Of a stretch of 64,000 nt of DNA, positions 1-8,441 are shown piece after piece. A model generated the notes under the pieces. The model saw nothing but the letters and a program-made list of their open reading frames with translations, was not told the origin of the DNA and made no database searches. The position numbers and the translations under genes are program-made. Each line of letters opens with the position of its first letter. Within the stretch, counting starts at the first letter, position 1. Origin of the DNA: Nannocystis pusilla (GTDB lineage: Bacteria; Myxococcota_A; Polyangia; Nannocystales; Nannocystaceae); NCBI RefSeq assembly GCF_020073745.1, contig NZ_JAIRAU010000052.1, positions 1 to 64,000 of the forward strand, in the 5' to 3' direction.

Positions 1-2015
1 GGGACATGTCGTGAGAGACATGTGACTGCCGCGGCGCGCACGCGCGGATCGGGGTCGCGGAGGTGGCGGTGGAGGTGACGACGGATCTGCCGCCCCGGCA
101 GCGAGGCGAGCGCGCGCAGCACGATGGCGCGGCTCTCGGGATCGAGCGGTCCGGCGTCGAGGTCGAGCAGCAGGTCGGCGAGCACGCGCGCGCCGGCGTC
201 GGCCGCGTCGGCGGCGGCGAGCAGGCAGGCCGGGCGCACGGCCCCGCGGGCATGGAGACGTTCGCCGAGGCGGCGCACGGCCTGCAGGGCGAGCCCGGGG
301 AGCTGCCGCTCGGCCTCGCTGGCGCGCAGGGGGCTCGGCTCGATCCGCAGGGGCTGGCCGTCGCGCTCGACCAACACGCCGGCGACGATCTCGGAGACGA
401 TCCGCGCCAGCAACTCGCGCGCGAGCGGCAGCTCGGCGGCCCCGCCGACGCGGCCGAGCCGCTCGAGCGCGCGGACGCTGACCGGCTCGGGCAGGCCGGC
501 GAACAGCAGCTCGAGGTCGATGCGCGCCGGCGGGTGCTCGAGGTCGCGGAGGATCGCCGTGGGCAGCGCCGCGAAGTTCAGGCGCGCGCGCAGCCGGGCG
601 CGCACGGGCGCGTCGGCGTCGACGAGGTGCCACAGCAGCGCGGCGGCCTCGCCCGCGACGTCGCACAGGTGCGGGCGCACGCCGGCCTCGTCGTGCAGCC
701 CGAGGCCCTCGCTCAACGCGGCGATCGCCGCGGCGCCGCCGCGCCAGCGCAGCGCGGCGAGGCTGGCGGACGGCTCGAGTTCGAGGTGCGCGAGCACGAC
801 GGCCTCGCTGGTGTGGTCGCCGCGCGGGCCGAGCTCGCGGAGGATCTGCCGCCGCAGTGAACGATCGCCGGCGGCGGCCAGCAGCGCGTGCAGGCGCTGC
901 GGCACCTCGTCGCTGTCGAGCGCGCACAGGAGGGGCAAGAGCCGCGGCCACCGCGGATCGTCGGCCGGCACCGCGGCGAGGCGGCGCAGCAGTGGTTTGC
1001 GCGCGGTGAAGCACAGCGCGGCCAGCTCCGCGAGGTCGAGCGTGTGATCGCCGGTCGCCAGCTCGAGCACCGCGGGCAGCTCGTCGTCGCCGACGAAGAC
1101 GGCGCGGCGGTGCAGCGCGCGCAGGGCCTGCAGGCAGGCCGGGCCGAACAGCAGGAGGTCGCGGCAGGCGAGCGCGAGCCAGGCGGGCAGGGCGTCGCGC
1201 TCGCAGCCGGCCATGCCGCGGGCCAGGGCCTCGGCGCGCACCCGCGGGCCGGCGCTGTCGTCCTCGGCCAGCGCGCGGAGGTCGGCGCCGAGATCGCGGG
1301 CCGCGGCCACGCGCACCGCGGCGCACGCGACGTCCTCGTCGTCGTCGGCGAGCCGCGGCAGCAGCAGCCCGCGCGGGCAGGGGAAGGCGCAGGCCCACGG
1401 CTCGGCGAGCTCGCGCAGGGCGTCGCGGCGGAGCGCCGCATCGCCGCCGGCGAGCAAGGCGACGATCTGCTCGGCCGCCAGCGCCGGGGCGCACAGGCCC
1501 GCGTGCAGGCACTCGCGCAGCAGTCGCAGGCCCTCGCGCCGGACGTCGTCGCGCGGGTGACCGCACACGATCGGCAGCAGCGTCGCCGGATCGAGCAGCG
1601 CCGCGCCGGCGAGGCCGCGCAGGGCCGCGAGGTCGTGGGCGTCGGCCTCGCGCGCGGCGAAGCCGCCCGGCAGGGCCGCCAGCTCGAGCTGCAGCCAGGC
1701 GCGGGCGACCGCGGGCTCGGGGTCGACGGCGCGCCAGTCTGGGAGGACATGTTCTTCGCGCCATGTCCATAAGGTCCGGTACAGCGCCGCCAGGCGCAGA
1801 TGCAGCGCCGGCGCGAGGCCGGCGAGCGAGGTCGGCAGCAGGGCGGCGAGCTCGGCCAGGGCCTCGGGCTCGCCGGTGGCGGTCAGGCGGGTCTGCAGGA
1901 GCAGCAGTCCGGCCGCGCGCGTCGCCGGGTCCGCGAGCGCGGCGCGCAGCCGCTCCGGTAGCGGCAAGGACTCGTCGGCGGGCTCGAACCTGACGTCGCG
2001 CGGGCTCGCGGTCAC
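1..2015 (-). CDS. HEAT-repeat protein, C-terminus beyond left edge
   Basis: The reading frame stays open from a GTG at 2015 through position 1, so at least 671 residues are present and the stop lies outside the window. The translation is a regular series of amphipathic helices with the Leu/Ala/Arg-Asp pattern of HEAT or PBS-lyase-like repeats (for example DDVRREGLRLL near residue 155 and DPDPRVRAAAV close to the edge). Such proteins are usually scaffolds; no catalytic motif is visible. It may belong to the HEAT-like families expanded in myxobacteria (TIGR02270 type), but I cannot confirm this. Two copies of the 14-bp ACATGT repeat lie in frame (4-23 and 1747-1766) without breaking the protein. 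No clear Shine-Dalgarno sequence supports the GTG, so the start is approximate. Confidence 0.7.
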   Translation of the reverse strand, partial: MTASPRDVRFEPADESLPLPERLRAALADPATRAAGLLLLQTRLTATGEPEALAELAALLPTSLAGLAPALHLRLAALYRTLWTWREEHVLPDWRAVDPEPAVARAWLQLELAALPGGFAAREADAHDLAALRGLAGAALLDPATLLPIVCGHPRDDVRREGLRLLRECLHAGLCAPALAAEQIVALLAGGDAALRRDALRELAEPWACAFPCPRGLLLPRLADDDEDVACAAVRVAAARDLGADLRALAEDDSAGPRVRAEALARGMAGCERDALPAWLALACRDLLLFGPACLQALRALHRRAVFVGDDELPAVLELATGDHTLDLAELAALCFTARKPLLRRLAAVPADDPRWPRLLPLLCALDSDEVPQRLHALLAAAGDRSLRRQILRELGPRGDHTSEAVVLAHLELEPSASLAALRWRGGAAAIAALSEGLGLHDEAGVRPHLCDVAGEAAALLWHLVDADAPVRARLRARLNFAALPTAILRDLEHPPARIDLELLFAGLPEPVSVRALERLGRVGGAAELPLARELLARIVSEIVAGVLVERDGQPLRIEPSPLRASEAERQLPGLALQAVRRLGERLHARGAVRPACLLAAADAADAGARVLADLLLDLDAGPLDPESRAIVLRALASLPGRQIRRHLHRHLRDPDPRVRAAAVTCLSRHV
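4..23 (+). repeat. 14-bp RCATGY array, 2 units
   Basis: ACATGT at 4-9 and at 18-23 are exactly 14 bp apart. With the flanks they form a 7-bp inverted repeat (ACATGTC/GACATGT) around a 6-nt loop. The array lies inside the HEAT-protein gene and is translated in frame. Confidence 0.8.
1747..1766 (-). repeat. 14-bp RCATGY array, 2 units, reverse orientation
   Basis: ACATGT at 1747-1752 and CCATGT at 1761-1766, 14 bp apart, in frame inside the HEAT-protein gene. The purine-rich spacer reads on the minus strand, unlike nearly all other copies. Confidence 0.65.
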
Positions 2016-2087
2016 ACGGGCATCGTCCCCGAGGTCGCGGCGGGGCGGAGGCCCGCCGCGCGTGAGCCGGCCCACGCGCGCCGCAGG

Positions 2088-2107
2088 AGATGTCCCCCAG
2101 GACAGGT
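2088..2107 (+). repeat. 14-bp array, degenerate pair
   Basis: AGATGT at 2088-2093 and ACAGGT at 2102-2107 keep the 14-bp step and the GTCC...GGAC spacer ends of better copies. It lies upstream of the HEAT gene start. Confidence 0.5.
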
Positions 2108-2225
2108 GCAGAACCGCCGCGAGCCGCCCTCGAAGCGCGAGAGCGCACCGATCCCGCGGCGCGCCGGTGCACCTCGGCGATGAGCGGCGCGTCGGGCCGG
2201 GCTCGAGCGGCGGCTAAAGGAATGG

Positions 2226-2287
2226 ATATGGCTGATAGAACATGTTTGAAAATGCATGGTGAATAGAACATGCGCGATGGGACATGC
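2226..2287 (+). repeat. 14-bp RCATGY array, 5 units
   Basis: ATATGG 2226, ACATGT 2240, GCATGG 2254, ACATGC 2268 and ACATGC 2282: five units at exact 14-bp steps. The array sits between the divergent HEAT gene and the thioesterase gene, ending 75 bp before the thioesterase start. The stretch is AT-richer than its surroundings. Confidence 0.85.
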
Positions 2288-2362
2288 CCGCGATCGCCGC
2301 CGCGACCGCGCCGGCGCCGCGCGGCTTGCTGCGGCGGCGCGGGAGGGAGTAGGGTGGGAGCG

Positions 2363-2866
2363 ATGACCGACGCAGGCCCGGCCCTCGCCGCCCTCGTCGC
2401 GGCCGGCAGCGACGCCGCCGCGGTGGTGGCGATCCTCAACGACCACCGCAGCGCGTTCGACCGCCTGATCGGCCTCCGGTTCACGCTGGCGAGCGCCGAC
2501 GCGGTCGAGGCCGAGGTGCCCGTCACGCCGCAGCTGCTGCAGCCGTACGGGCTGGTCCACGGCGGCGTCTACGCGACGATCGTGGAGACGCTGGCGAGCT
2601 CGGGCGCGGCGCTGTGGGCGGCTGCACGCGGGCAATCGACGGTCGGGCTCGAGAATTCGACGTCGTTCCTGCAGGGCACGCGCGGCGGCACGCTGCGGGC
2701 CCGGGCCACGCCGCTGCAGCGCGGCCGTCGCACGCAGGTGTGGAGCGTCGAGATCCGCGACGACGACGGGCGCACGGTCAGCAGCGGCCGCGTGCGCATG
2801 CTGTGCCTCGACGGCGGAGCGACCGTCGCCGGCGAGTCGCTGGCCCTGCGCCGCGACGGCGAGTGA
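2363..2866 (+). CDS. PaaI-like hotdog thioesterase
   Basis: This 167-residue protein matches the hotdog-fold acyl-CoA thioesterases of the PaaI/YbgC type, cytoplasmic enzymes that hydrolyse acyl- or aryl-CoA thioesters. The helix segment LVHGGVYATIVETLAS (about residues 62-77) carries the family's HGG signature with the acidic residue of the catalytic helix. It is followed by the beta-strand core ending in SSGRVRMLCLDG. The ATG at 2363 has a purine-rich GGAGGGAG/GGTGGGAG stretch just upstream, which favours it over the more upstream in-frame start at 2270. The substrate cannot be told. It stands alone, with the five-unit 14-bp array in its upstream region. Confidence 0.8.
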   Translation: MTDAGPALAALVAAGSDAAAVVAILNDHRSAFDRLIGLRFTLASADAVEAEVPVTPQLLQPYGLVHGGVYATIVETLASSGAALWAAARGQSTVGLENSTSFLQGTRGGTLRARATPLQRGRRTQVWSVEIRDDDGRTVSSGRVRMLCLDGGATVAGESLALRRDGE

Positions 2867-2892
2867 GTCATGCTGCGGCCCGGGTGATCCGG

Positions 2893-3039
2893 GCGTGAGC
2901 CGCAGCGCGGCCGGCGAGCCCGGCGTCGACGCAATCGCGGGTGCTGGATCTCATGCGGTCGCGAGCGCGGCGATCGGCGTGAGCCGTCGCGCGGCGGGCG
3001 AGCTCGGCGTCTCCGCATTCACGGCTGCCGGATCTCACG
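2893..3039 (+). repeat. Imperfect direct repeat, 84-bp period
   Basis: The stretch at 2893-2955 recurs at 2977-3039 with an 84-bp offset, from GCGTGAGCCG to GGATCTCA, with scattered mismatches. Because 84 is a multiple of 3, both strands show a 28-residue periodic translation. This suggests a decayed repeat protein or a small non-coding duplication. Confidence 0.55.
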
Positions 3040-3440
3040 TCACCACGTATGCGACAAGTGCGTGCCCGCGGCACCGCGTGCGAGCTCGAAGCGACCTCGA
3101 CGAGCGCCGCGACCGGAACGTGTTCTTTGCCGGCGACAAGCGAGTGTGTTCCGCCGAGGACGGCGCCCTCGCGGGCATATGCCACGAATGTGCGGTGGGA
3201 TCGGGCGCGGCGGTAACCTCATGCATACCCCTGCGCGGGCGCATTCGCGGCCCGGGGTTCGCGCTCGCGGACGCGGTCCGCGAGACGCGCACGACGGCGG
3301 GCAGTCACCGCGTGGCGCTCGCTACATTCGCGACTCGTCACCGTCGATTCGCCCGGCGAGAGGGCGCTCTTGCGCTCGCTCGACCCTTGTAGGGATCGCG
3401 GCAATTGGCCGATGATCGCGCCGCGTTCGCCCACGCGTCG

Positions 3441-3446
3441 AAAGGA
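3441..3446 (+). promoter_or_regulatory. Ribosome binding site that fixes a TTG start
   Basis: AAAGGA six bases before the TTG at 3453 favours that codon over the in-frame TTG at 3405, which has no such element. Confidence 0.55.
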
Positions 3447-3452
3447 TCGTCC

Positions 3453-6400
3453 TTGTCCACGACCCTGCTCGAGCTCGCTGCTCGCCCGCTCGCCCCGGAG
3501 CGCTCCGCCGTCCTGCTGCGCAGCGTCGCCGCCGCCGTACACGCGCTGCACCGCCGGGGTCGCGCCCATCGCCACCTCGCGCCGCGGTGGGTCCGGCTGG
3601 CCGGCGACGAGGTGAGCGAGCTCGACGGCGCGGACGAGGGCGCCGATTGGTTGGCCGCGCATCGCCCCGACGAGCTCGCCTACGCCGCGCCCGAATTGTT
3701 GCAGCCGACGCTGCACGCGGTCGACCACCGCGCCGACCTCTACTCGCTCGGCGCGCTGTTCTACGAGCTGCTGGTGGGCGTGCCGCCGTTCGCCGCGGTC
3801 GACCTGCTCGGCTGGACGCACGCCCATGTCGCCCAGGCCCCGCGCCCGCCGGTCGACGTGCGCCGCGCCGTGCCACCGCCGCTGTCCGACATCGCGCTGA
3901 AGCTGCTGGCGAAGTCGGCCGACGAGCGCTACCAGAGCGCGACGGGCCTGATCGCCGACCTCGACCGCTGGCTCGCGGCGGTCGGGCGCGGCGACGGCGA
4001 CTCGCGGTTCTCGCTCGGCGAGCGCGACGTGCCCGAGCAGCTGCGGATCTCCCAGCGCCTCTACGGCCGCGACGCCGAGCTGCAGCTGCTCGAGGCGGCC
4101 AGCGAGCGCGTCGCCCACGGCGCGCCCGAGCTCGCGCTGGTGCGCGGGCCCTCGGGTATCGGCAAGTCGGCGCTCGTGCACGGGCTCGAGCGGCGACAGA
4201 CCGGCCAGCGCGGCGTGTTCGTCGCCGGCAAGTTCGACCAGTACGACCGCGACATCCCGTACGCCACGCTGGTCAAGGCGTTCAGCGAGCTGGCGCGCCA
4301 GCTGCTCGCGGCCAGCGAGGAGCGGCTGACGGCCTGGCGTCAGCGCCTCCAGAGCGAGCTCGGCAACCTCGGTCAGCTCATCATCGACATCATCCCGCAG
4401 ATGGAGCTCGTGATCGGGCCGCAGCCGCCGGTCCCGCCGCAGCCGCTGCTCGAGGCGCAGAACCGGTTCAACCGCGTGCTGCGCCAGTTCATCGGCGTGT
4501 TCGCCCAGCCCGACCAGCCGCTGATCTTGTTCCTCGACGATCTGCAGTGGGCCGACGCCGCCAGCATTCGCCTGCTGCAGCACATCCTCACCCACCCCGA
4601 CGTGGAGCACGTGCTGGTCGTGTGCGCCTACCGCGACGGCGAGATCGGGCCGTCGCACCCGTGGACGGCCGCGCTGGCGGAGATCCAGAGCGCCGGCGTG
4701 CGCGTGAGCGACGTCGTGGTCGCCCCGCTGCCGCCGGTGCACGTCGCCTCGCTGCTGGTCGACACCCTGCGCTGCAGCCCCGAGGCGGCCGTCAGCCTGG
4801 GGAACCTGCTCCACGCCAAGACGGCCGGCAACCCGTTCTTCGTCGGTCAGTTCTTGACCATGCTGGCGAGCGAGGGCCTGCTGCACCTCGACCCCGAGCT
4901 CGCCGCGTGGCGCTGGGACCTCGCCGCGATCGAGGCCAAGGGCTACACCGACAACATCGTCGCGCTGATGCTCGAGCGCCTGCAGTCGCTGCCCGCGGCG
5001 GCCCAGCGGGCCCTCAGCCTGCTCGCCTGCGCCGGCGCCGAGATCGCCCCGGCGACCCTGGCCGCGCTGCTCGGCCGCGACGAGGCCGCGGTGCTGGCCG
5101 ACCTCGCGCCCGCGCTGACCCACTCGCTGGTGGTCGCGCGCGGCGGGCAGCTGAAGTTCACCCACGACCGCGTGCAGCAGGCCGCCTACAGCCTCACGCC
5201 CGAGGCCGAGCGCGCCGGCGTGCACCTGCGGATCGGCCGCGAGCTGCGCGGGCCGCTCGCCAGCGACGTCGCGCCGGAGCGGCTGTTCGCGGTCGTCAAT
5301 CACCTCAACGCCGCGGCCGCGCTGATCGCCGAGCCGGAGGCGCGCCTCGACCTCGCGCGCCTCGACGTCCAGGCCGGCCGGCGGGCCAAGCAGGCCAACG
5401 CCTACAGCTCGGCGCTCGTCTACTTGAAGGCGGCACTCGACCTGTTGCCCGCCGACGCCTGGGACGCGCACTTCCAGCTGACCTTCGACCTCCACCGCGA
5501 CCTGTCCGAATGCGCATATCTGTGCAACGAGAACGACGTCGCCGAGCGGCTGTTCGACGCCGCCCTCTCGCACGCCCGTGACCCGCTCGAGCGCGCCGAG
5601 ATCTTCGCGCTGAAGATCAGCCTCTATTACTCGGTCGGGCGCATGCAGGAGAGCATCGACGTCGGCATGCTGGCGCTGCGCGAGCTCGGCGTCGACATCC
5701 CGGCCACCTCGGAGGCGCGGCTGTCCGCGTTCGGGCCGATGATCGAGGCGGCGGTGGCGCGCTTCTCGGCGCTCGACATCGAGGCGCTCGAGCACGCGAC
5801 CTCGGTCGCCGACCCGGCGCGCCGCGTCGCCGCGTCGGTGCTGGTCGGCCTTTTGCCGTCGAGCTTCTACCTCGACATCGTCCTGTTCTCGATCATCATC
5901 CTGCGCCTCGTCGAGCTGTCGCTGGTCCACGGCGAGACGCGCGACTCGGTGGTCGGCTACGCCTCGTTCGCGCTGCTGCTGGTGACCGTGCTCGGCGAGC
6001 ACGACATGTCGGGGCGGATCGCCCGCATGACGCTGCGCCGGCTCGAGCACATCACCGACATGGGCGTGCACGCCAAGGTGCGCACGATCTACGGGTGGTT
6101 CACCGGGCCGTGGCACGAGCCGCTGCCGCAGATCCTGGCCCACCTGCGCGCCGGGCAGCAGGCCGGCATCGAGGCCGGCGACCTCTCGGCCTACGGCGCG
6201 TTCGCGCTGCTCGGCCAGGACACGCTGCTGCTGTGCCGCGGCGACAGCCTGAGCCAGGTCGAGGAGCAGTGGACGCGTCACCGCGCCAGCTACGTGCAGA
6301 TGCAGCACGAGATCGCGGTGATGACCACCGAGGTCGTGCTGTCGCAGCTGCCGCGGCTGCGCGGCGCCCGGGTCGACGTCGACGACGCGGTCGAGCCGGG

Positions 6401-8357
6401 CCCGAAGGTCGTCGGCTCGGCGCTCGGCACCCACCACTATTTGCGCATGCAGCGGCTCTACCTGCTCGGCGACCTGCCCGGCGCGCTGCAGGCCGCGGAG
6501 CGGTTCGCCGCGACGAAGGGCAACGGTCTGCTCGGCACCTTCCTCGGCGCCGACGGCGACTTCTACGGCGCCCTCGTGGCCGCCGCGGTCGCCGACCGCG
6601 AGCCGATCCGCCGCGCCGAGATGCTCGAGCGCGTGCGCGTGCAGGCGGCCCTGAGCGAGCGGCTCGCCGCGCGCTGCCCGGCCAACTTCCGCGCCCGCGC
6701 CGAGCTGCTGGGCGCCGAGCTGCTGCGCCTCGAGGGTCGCAGCGCCGACGCCCTGCCGCGGCTCGAGGCGGCGGCCCGTGCGGCCGCGCAGGACTCGTTC
6801 CTCGCGATCGAGGCGATCGCCTGCGAGCGCGCCGGCGAGCTGGCGCGCGCGCTCGGGCTCGGCATCGCCGCGGTCGCCTACTTCGAGCGCGCGCGCGGCC
6901 TCTACGCCCGCTGGGGCGCGTCGGCCAAGCTCGCGCAGCTGGCCACGCGGGTGCCCGAGCTGGGGCCGATCACGCCGCCCGGCTCGCAGTGGCTGTCGGT
7001 CGACGCGCTCGCGGTGGTCAAGGCCACGCAGGCGCTGTCGGGCGAGCTGATGCAGGACAAGCTGCTCAGCAACCTCATGCACATCGTGCTCGAGCACGCC
7101 GGGGCGCAGAACGGCCACCTGCTGCTGCTCGAGCGCGAGCGCCTGGTCGTCGCCGCCGGCGCCCGCACCGGCGACCAGGGCGTCGAGGTCACGCTGCCGG
7201 AGCCGCGGCCGCAGGCCGGCGGCGACGGGCTCGCGCTGTCGATCGTGCAGTACGTCCGCCGCACGCGCGAGCAGGTGCTGCTGACCGACGCGCGCACGAG
7301 CCCGCTGTTCGCCGCCGACCCGCACCTCGCGCGCGGCCAGGTGCGCAGCGTGCTGTGCGTGCCGATCGTCCGCGGCGGCGGGCTCATCGGCGTGCTCTAC
7401 CTCGAGAACAACTGGATGAGCGGCGCCTTCACCCCGCAGCGCACGGCCGTGCTCGAGCTGCTGCTGGCGCAGGCCGCGATCTCGCTGGCGGTGGCCTCGC
7501 TGTACGGCGACCTCGCCCGGGAGAACCGCGAGCGCAAGCAGGTCGAGCAGGGCCTGCGCGAGAGCGAGGACCGCATGCGCCAGCTCGTGGAGAGCGCCGG
7601 CGCGATCCCGTGGGAAGCCGACATCACGGTCGGCCGGATCACCTACATCGGCCCCCAGGTCGAGGCGCTGCTCGGCCACGGCGGCGAGCGCTTCACCGCC
7701 GACGCCACCTTCTTGCCCGGCATCACCCACGCGGACGATCGCGACGCGCTCGAGCTGCACCTCACCGGCAGCGGCGGCGAGGCGCGGGAGCTCGAGTTCC
7801 GCGTGCGCGCGCAGGGCGGCGAGGAGCTGTGGCTGCACAGCATCCGCGCGGCCCGGCAGGCCCGCGGCGAGGCCCACCTGCGGCGCGGCTTCTTCTTCGA
7901 CGCCACCGCCCGCAAACGCACCGAGGCCAGCCTGCGCGACAAGCTCGAGATCATCGCCGCGCAGCAGGAGGCGATCCGCCAGCTCTCGACCCCGATCATC
8001 GAGGTGTGGGAGGGCGTGGTGCTGATGCCGCTGTTCGGCACGATCGACACCGGCCAGGCCATGCGCATGCAGGAGCTGCTGCTCGACGCGATCGGCCGCC
8101 TGCGCGCCCGCTTCGCCATCATCGACCTCACCGGCGTCGAGGTCGTCGACACCGGCACCGCCCAGCACATCATCGGCCTGGTCCGCGCCGTCCAGCTGCT
8201 CGGCGCCCGCGGGATCGTCGTCGGCGTCCGCCCCGACGTCGCCTCCTCGATCATCTCGCTCGGCGTCGAGCTCGGCCGGATCTCCACCCTGTCGACCCTG
8301 CGCGAGGCGCTGCTGGCCTGCATGCAGGCGGGGCTGCGGCGCAAGGCCGGGGCCTGA
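3453..8357 (+). CDS. Pseudokinase-AAA ATPase-GAF-PAS-STAS signalling protein
   Basis: A 1634-residue cytoplasmic signalling protein. Residues 1-190 are the C-lobe of a Hanks-type kinase without a glycine loop or VAIK lysine. The catalytic-loop HRDLKP is HRHLAP, so the catalytic Asp is His and this is a pseudokinase. An AAA/NACHT-like ATPase follows, with Walker A GPSGIGKS (about residue 232) and Walker B LILFLDDLQWAD (about 359). Then come a long helical TPR-like region (about 550-1170), a GAF domain (about 1185-1350) and a PAS domain (about 1370-1485). The end (about 1510-1630) is an RsbR-like STAS domain with DLTGVEVVDTGTA. Relatives (kinase-ATPase-GAF-histidine kinase giants) normally end in a histidine kinase; here the STAS module replaces it, suggesting output through a partner-switching or stressosome-like complex. 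The TTG start is chosen on the RBS at 3441. Confidence 0.85.
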   Translation: MSTTLLELAARPLAPERSAVLLRSVAAAVHALHRRGRAHRHLAPRWVRLAGDEVSELDGADEGADWLAAHRPDELAYAAPELLQPTLHAVDHRADLYSLGALFYELLVGVPPFAAVDLLGWTHAHVAQAPRPPVDVRRAVPPPLSDIALKLLAKSADERYQSATGLIADLDRWLAAVGRGDGDSRFSLGERDVPEQLRISQRLYGRDAELQLLEAASERVAHGAPELALVRGPSGIGKSALVHGLERRQTGQRGVFVAGKFDQYDRDIPYATLVKAFSELARQLLAASEERLTAWRQRLQSELGNLGQLIIDIIPQMELVIGPQPPVPPQPLLEAQNRFNRVLRQFIGVFAQPDQPLILFLDDLQWADAASIRLLQHILTHPDVEHVLVVCAYRDGEIGPSHPWTAALAEIQSAGVRVSDVVVAPLPPVHVASLLVDTLRCSPEAAVSLGNLLHAKTAGNPFFVGQFLTMLASEGLLHLDPELAAWRWDLAAIEAKGYTDNIVALMLERLQSLPAAAQRALSLLACAGAEIAPATLAALLGRDEAAVLADLAPALTHSLVVARGGQLKFTHDRVQQAAYSLTPEAERAGVHLRIGRELRGPLASDVAPERLFAVVNHLNAAAALIAEPEARLDLARLDVQAGRRAKQANAYSSALVYLKAALDLLPADAWDAHFQLTFDLHRDLSECAYLCNENDVAERLFDAALSHARDPLERAEIFALKISLYYSVGRMQESIDVGMLALRELGVDIPATSEARLSAFGPMIEAAVARFSALDIEALEHATSVADPARRVAASVLVGLLPSSFYLDIVLFSIIILRLVELSLVHGETRDSVVGYASFALLLVTVLGEHDMSGRIARMTLRRLEHITDMGVHAKVRTIYGWFTGPWHEPLPQILAHLRAGQQAGIEAGDLSAYGAFALLGQDTLLLCRGDSLSQVEEQWTRHRASYVQMQHEIAVMTTEVVLSQLPRLRGARVDVDDAVEPGPKVVGSALGTHHYLRMQRLYLLGDLPGALQAAERFAATKGNGLLGTFLGADGDFYGALVAAAVADREPIRRAEMLERVRVQAALSERLAARCPANFRARAELLGAELLRLEGRSADALPRLEAAARAAAQDSFLAIEAIACERAGELARALGLGIAAVAYFERARGLYARWGASAKLAQLATRVPELGPITPPGSQWLSVDALAVVKATQALSGELMQDKLLSNLMHIVLEHAGAQNGHLLLLERERLVVAAGARTGDQGVEVTLPEPRPQAGGDGLALSIVQYVRRTREQVLLTDARTSPLFAADPHLARGQVRSVLCVPIVRGGGLIGVLYLENNWMSGAFTPQRTAVLELLLAQAAISLAVASLYGDLARENRERKQVEQGLRESEDRMRQLVESAGAIPWEADITVGRITYIGPQVEALLGHGGERFTADATFLPGITHADDRDALELHLTGSGGEARELEFRVRAQGGEELWLHSIRAARQARGEAHLRRGFFFDATARKRTEASLRDKLEIIAAQQEAIRQLSTPIIEVWEGVVLMPLFGTIDTGQAMRMQELLLDAIGRLRARFAIIDLTGVEVVDTGTAQHIIGLVRAVQLLGARGIVVGVRPDVASSIISLGVELGRISTLSTLREALLACMQAGLRRKAGA

Positions 8358-8375
8358 GCCGAAATGGCCTCGGGG

Positions 8376-8423
8376 GCATGACCTGGAGAGCATGCTTTGA
8401 AGGGCATGTTCCATGCGACATGT
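8376..8423 (+). repeat. 14-bp RCATGY array, 4 units
   Basis: GCATGA 8376, GCATGC 8390, GCATGT 8404 and ACATGT 8418, each 14 bp apart. The array fills most of the 84-bp gap between two convergent genes. Confidence 0.85.
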
Positions 8424-8441
8424 CCATTCGCGCAGCCATGA

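Larger units (their letters stand above)
2867..3452. other. Non-coding gap with imperfect 84-bp repeat
   Basis: No convincing gene. A 165-residue frame on the plus strand (2895-3392) and frames on the minus strand lack family signatures and normal codon bias. The left part holds the direct repeat listed separately. Confidence 0.5.

Noticed and set aside
3219..8414. 1731-residue open frame on the minus strand
   Set aside because: Antisense shadow of the giant signalling gene: Arg/Ala/Gly/Gln-rich, no domain, while the plus strand shows clear domains.
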